The notes beneath the pieces are model-generated. The model was given only the letters and a program-made list of their open reading frames with translations. It did no database searches and was not told the DNA's origin. A stretch of 64,000 bases of DNA from Rotaria sordida. Lineage: Eukaryota > Rotifera > Eurotatoria > Philodinida > Philodinidae. The stretch covers positions 1 to 64,000 of the forward strand of contig CAJNOL010001355.1 of the NCBI GenBank assembly GCA_905250125.1, read 5' to 3'. Numbering within the stretch: position 1 is the stretch's first letter; the number at the start of each line of letters is the position of its first letter. The position numbers were made by a program, and so were the translations under genes. Of the stretch, positions 61,899 to 64,000 are shown piece after piece.

Positions 61899-62842
61899 CA
61901 AACACAAACACGTTCTCGTTGATATGTTTGTTCTTTCTTTCACTTACTCACTCGTTTCTCTTCTTTTACATTCTTACTTGTACTACAAGCAACGGCTGAC
62001 TGCTGCGTGTCTGTCAAAACTAAACTTGTCCCAACTAATCGAAATATCGCCTGTGATATATGTATGCATGTGTGATGACCGAGCCGACATTGGATGACTG
62101 ACGTTGTACTGAATTATAAGAACGAAAGGGCAAATTAACCTAACTGATCACTGTCCGATATTACAGAAAATGTATGGTTTGATCATTTCCTTCATCTCTC
62201 TTGTCTTATTCTATATACAGATATCGGAAACGGTCTGTCTCTGCTCTAGTTCTTCTCTCATTTATTGTGTAAGCAAAGAGGGAGATAGAGAGTAATTTTC
62301 TTTTTCTCTTTGCCGTCTCGTTTTATCTCTCACTTGTGTGCATATATATATATATACATGTATGCTGAGCTTTCAAGACAGGTAATCGATTATGTTGTGG
62401 AGAGAGAGAGAGAGAGAACAACGGTGGTGACGACAAACACAAGCAGCACTTCCTAATGAGAGTATTTTTTTTGTTAGATCCTCCTTTTTTTCTTTTCAAC
62501 GATTACATCATCATATGGAAATTTCGAATTGCTTTGTACGTGCGTGTATGTCTGTAAATGAAAAAAATACGTTTTGTGACGGTAGTATACTTTGACAAGT
62601 GGGTGGAGTATAAAAAAAAAGAGAAGAACGAAGTTTCAGTATGTTTATTCAATCATTCCTTGAGCTGACCGATGAACAATTTGCATATGTGCGAGCACAC
62701 TTGCACAATCATCATTTGTTCAAAATGACAGCAACAAAAAATAGTAGTCTTGAATGATATTCATTCATGATTACTTATCAGTTAATAGATTCTTTCTTTT
62801 TTCTTCTCTTTCAGATTTATATCTGAATGTGTTCATTAGATA
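60115..62842. other. Divergent spacer between ephrin and plexin-like genes
   Basis: 2.7 kb rich in simple repeats, with no coding exon recognised. It must contain both promoters and any non-coding first exons. CTTCTCTTTCAG at 62803-62814 is a strong acceptor 28 nt before the plexin-like ATG, pointing to a non-coding 5' exon or a spliced leader. Confidence 0.5.
61861..61896. repeat. TA microsatellite
   Basis: A run of about 15 TA units in the ephrin-plexin spacer. Shorter TA runs lie at 61266-61286 and 62342-62355, and GA runs at 61637-61659 and 62399-62417. Confidence 0.9.
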
Positions 62843-64000
62843 ATGTTGGTTTTTTATCGACAATATGTGGTATTCTTATGCATTCTATTCTATCAAATAA
62901 ATATCATTGAACCTTCTCACATTCGTCATCTTTCTCTATCAAATAATATCAATCATTTAACTTATTATTCTCCTTTAAAATGGCTTTATGTTGCTTCAGT
63001 TGATTCGATTTCAATTTATGATAGCAATTTAACACTCTTACAAAATATATCTACACAAAATTCTTATTTAAATGATTATGATATATGTAAAATAAATCCT
63101 TGTCAATGTTTAAATAATTTAACAAATAATAATAATAATAATAATAATGAAGGTGATGATGTAGCAACAGATAGATATCGTCGTTCAAAGTCGATTCAAT
63201 CATTAAATGTACAAAATTCTATTGATCAAAATAATTATAATTTAATACTTTATCTTGAAACAGAAAATAATATAGAAAATAAACCATATTTAATTGATTG
63301 TTGGTCACTTCAATCAGGTTCATGTATTATTCGTAATGCATTAAATTTATCGAAAATTTACTATCAACAAATATCAACTAATGAAAAAAATCATGTACAA
63401 AAATTTTTATTTAATACTGATTCAACAATACCAAATCATATATTTCCGTTTCATTTTAAATTCAACAAATGTAATAATACACCAACTTATTTATTTTTAA
63501 CATCAACATTAAGAAAAAATTTTATTGTATCAAATCAAAAAGAAAAATCTGATGATTTAACCGATCGTTTTTATTTTCAATGTCTTGAACAAGCACAACG
63601 ACGTACAATTGCTTTACGAGCTTTTGTTCATAATGATGAAATAAAAAGATCGCATAACTATGTAAACAAATCTATGTTCACAACGGTTAAACAACGAAAC
63701 ATTACCGTTGTTAAAGATTCGATTATGAAACATCAACCTGTTCATATTGAGAACTCTATGAATAAAACAAGGTCATCTTCAAATAACAATAAATCGAATT
63801 TAACATCGATTATAGGAATTTCTCGAATATCATCTACTAATCCTATGGTTTCTGATGATCAAATAACGAATAAAAGTAATAATACGAATGATAATAATAA
63901 TAAGACATCATTTTTATATAATTTTATTCATGAACAAATTCCATTTATAAATATAAATGATTATTGTCCAGAACAATTATCTGTTGTACGTTCAATTTAT
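62843..64000 (+). CDS. Plexin/semaphorin-type receptor, 5' part (cut by window end)
   Basis: Open from ATG 62843 to the window edge, 386 codons, no stop. After a signal peptide (VVFLCILFYQINIIEPS) a sema domain begins: HIRHLSLSNNINHLTYY, KWLYVASVDSISIYDSNLTL, DICKINPCQCLNN, then NYNLILYLETENN and YLIDCWSLQSGSCIIRNALN. The spacing NLTLL ... DNYNxxL ... CxSLxxGxC is that of plexin N-termini. Asn-rich insertions, including a run of eight or more Asn, expand the domain, and N-glycosylation sites are frequent. A RYRRSK motif near residue 110 could be a furin site. Plexins are semaphorin receptors; whether this is a plexin or a semaphorin needs the missing C-terminal part. Confidence 0.75.
   Translation, partial: MLVFYRQYVVFLCILFYQINIIEPSHIRHLSLSNNINHLTYYSPLKWLYVASVDSISIYDSNLTLLQNISTQNSYLNDYDICKINPCQCLNNLTNNNNNNNNEGDDVATDRYRRSKSIQSLNVQNSIDQNNYNLILYLETENNIENKPYLIDCWSLQSGSCIIRNALNLSKIYYQQISTNEKNHVQKFLFNTDSTIPNHIFPFHFKFNKCNNTPTYLFLTSTLRKNFIVSNQKEKSDDLTDRFYFQCLEQAQRRTIALRAFVHNDEIKRSHNYVNKSMFTTVKQRNITVVKDSIMKHQPVHIENSMNKTRSSSNNNKSNLTSIIGISRISSTNPMVSDDQITNKSNNTNDNNNKTSFLYNFIHEQIPFININDYCPEQLSVVRSIY

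Overview
The window is animal nuclear DNA, AT-rich (about 70% A+T by eye), with many short introns of roughly 50-70 bp, intact metazoan genes (ephrin, plexin, YY1, Tudor-domain protein) and a decayed GH10 xylanase-type gene of the kind known from bdelloid rotifers. A bdelloid rotifer (Adineta/Rotaria type) is the best guess. That assignment is inference from gene content and architecture, not from a database match. No rRNA, tRNA, CRISPR array or retrovirus-like element was recognised.

Layout. 0-1.5 kb: a broken GH10 glycosidase with a C-terminal trefoil-like region. 2-4.4 kb: two copies of a short inverted-repeat element flanking a dead mariner-like DNA transposon. 5.2-15.4 kb: a minus-strand tandem family of three intact two-exon genes plus one relic, each coding a coiled-coil protein with a C-terminal zinc finger; the intact copies share an upstream box. 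15.7-19.9 kb: a large LRR-Roc-COR (Roco) gene. 20.2-20.9 kb: a RAD6/UBE2A ubiquitin-conjugating enzyme. 21-26 kb: gene-poor, with two non-autonomous hAT-like elements.

26.3-32.7 kb: a 15-exon gene for a protein with two Tudor domains. 34.1-37.7 kb: LSM4 (minus), a 5'-defective 2H-phosphoesterase-like ORF, and a calumenin/reticulocalbin-type EF-hand protein (minus). 37.7-41.4 kb: gene-poor, with a 30-bp minisatellite. 41.4-42.1 kb: REEP5/DP1. 44.1-56.8 kb: a dense plus-strand run of LUC7L, a small membrane protein, YY1, UBXN6 and glycerate kinase. A large glycerate kinase intron holds, on the opposite strand, a two-exon gene for a secreted prepropeptide whose last peptide is predicted to be FDDYSENPGPMF-amide, together with a long fold-back element. 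57.5-59.4 kb: another small membrane protein, converging on an ephrin gene with only 26 bp between stop codons. 60.1-62.8 kb: a 2.7-kb divergent spacer. 62.8 kb to the end: the start of a plexin/semaphorin-type receptor gene cut by the window edge.

Most exon structures were built by hand from GT-AG sites with reading phase checked through to the stop. Two otherwise intact genes need a non-canonical splice site (Roco intron 4 acceptor, glycerate kinase intron 2 donor). Several genes have an acceptor-like AG just before the start codon, as expected if spliced-leader trans-splicing operates. The observations most worth following are the nested neuropeptide-like gene, the tandem coiled-coil/zinc-finger family with its shared upstream box, and the 3-nt first coding exon of LSM4.
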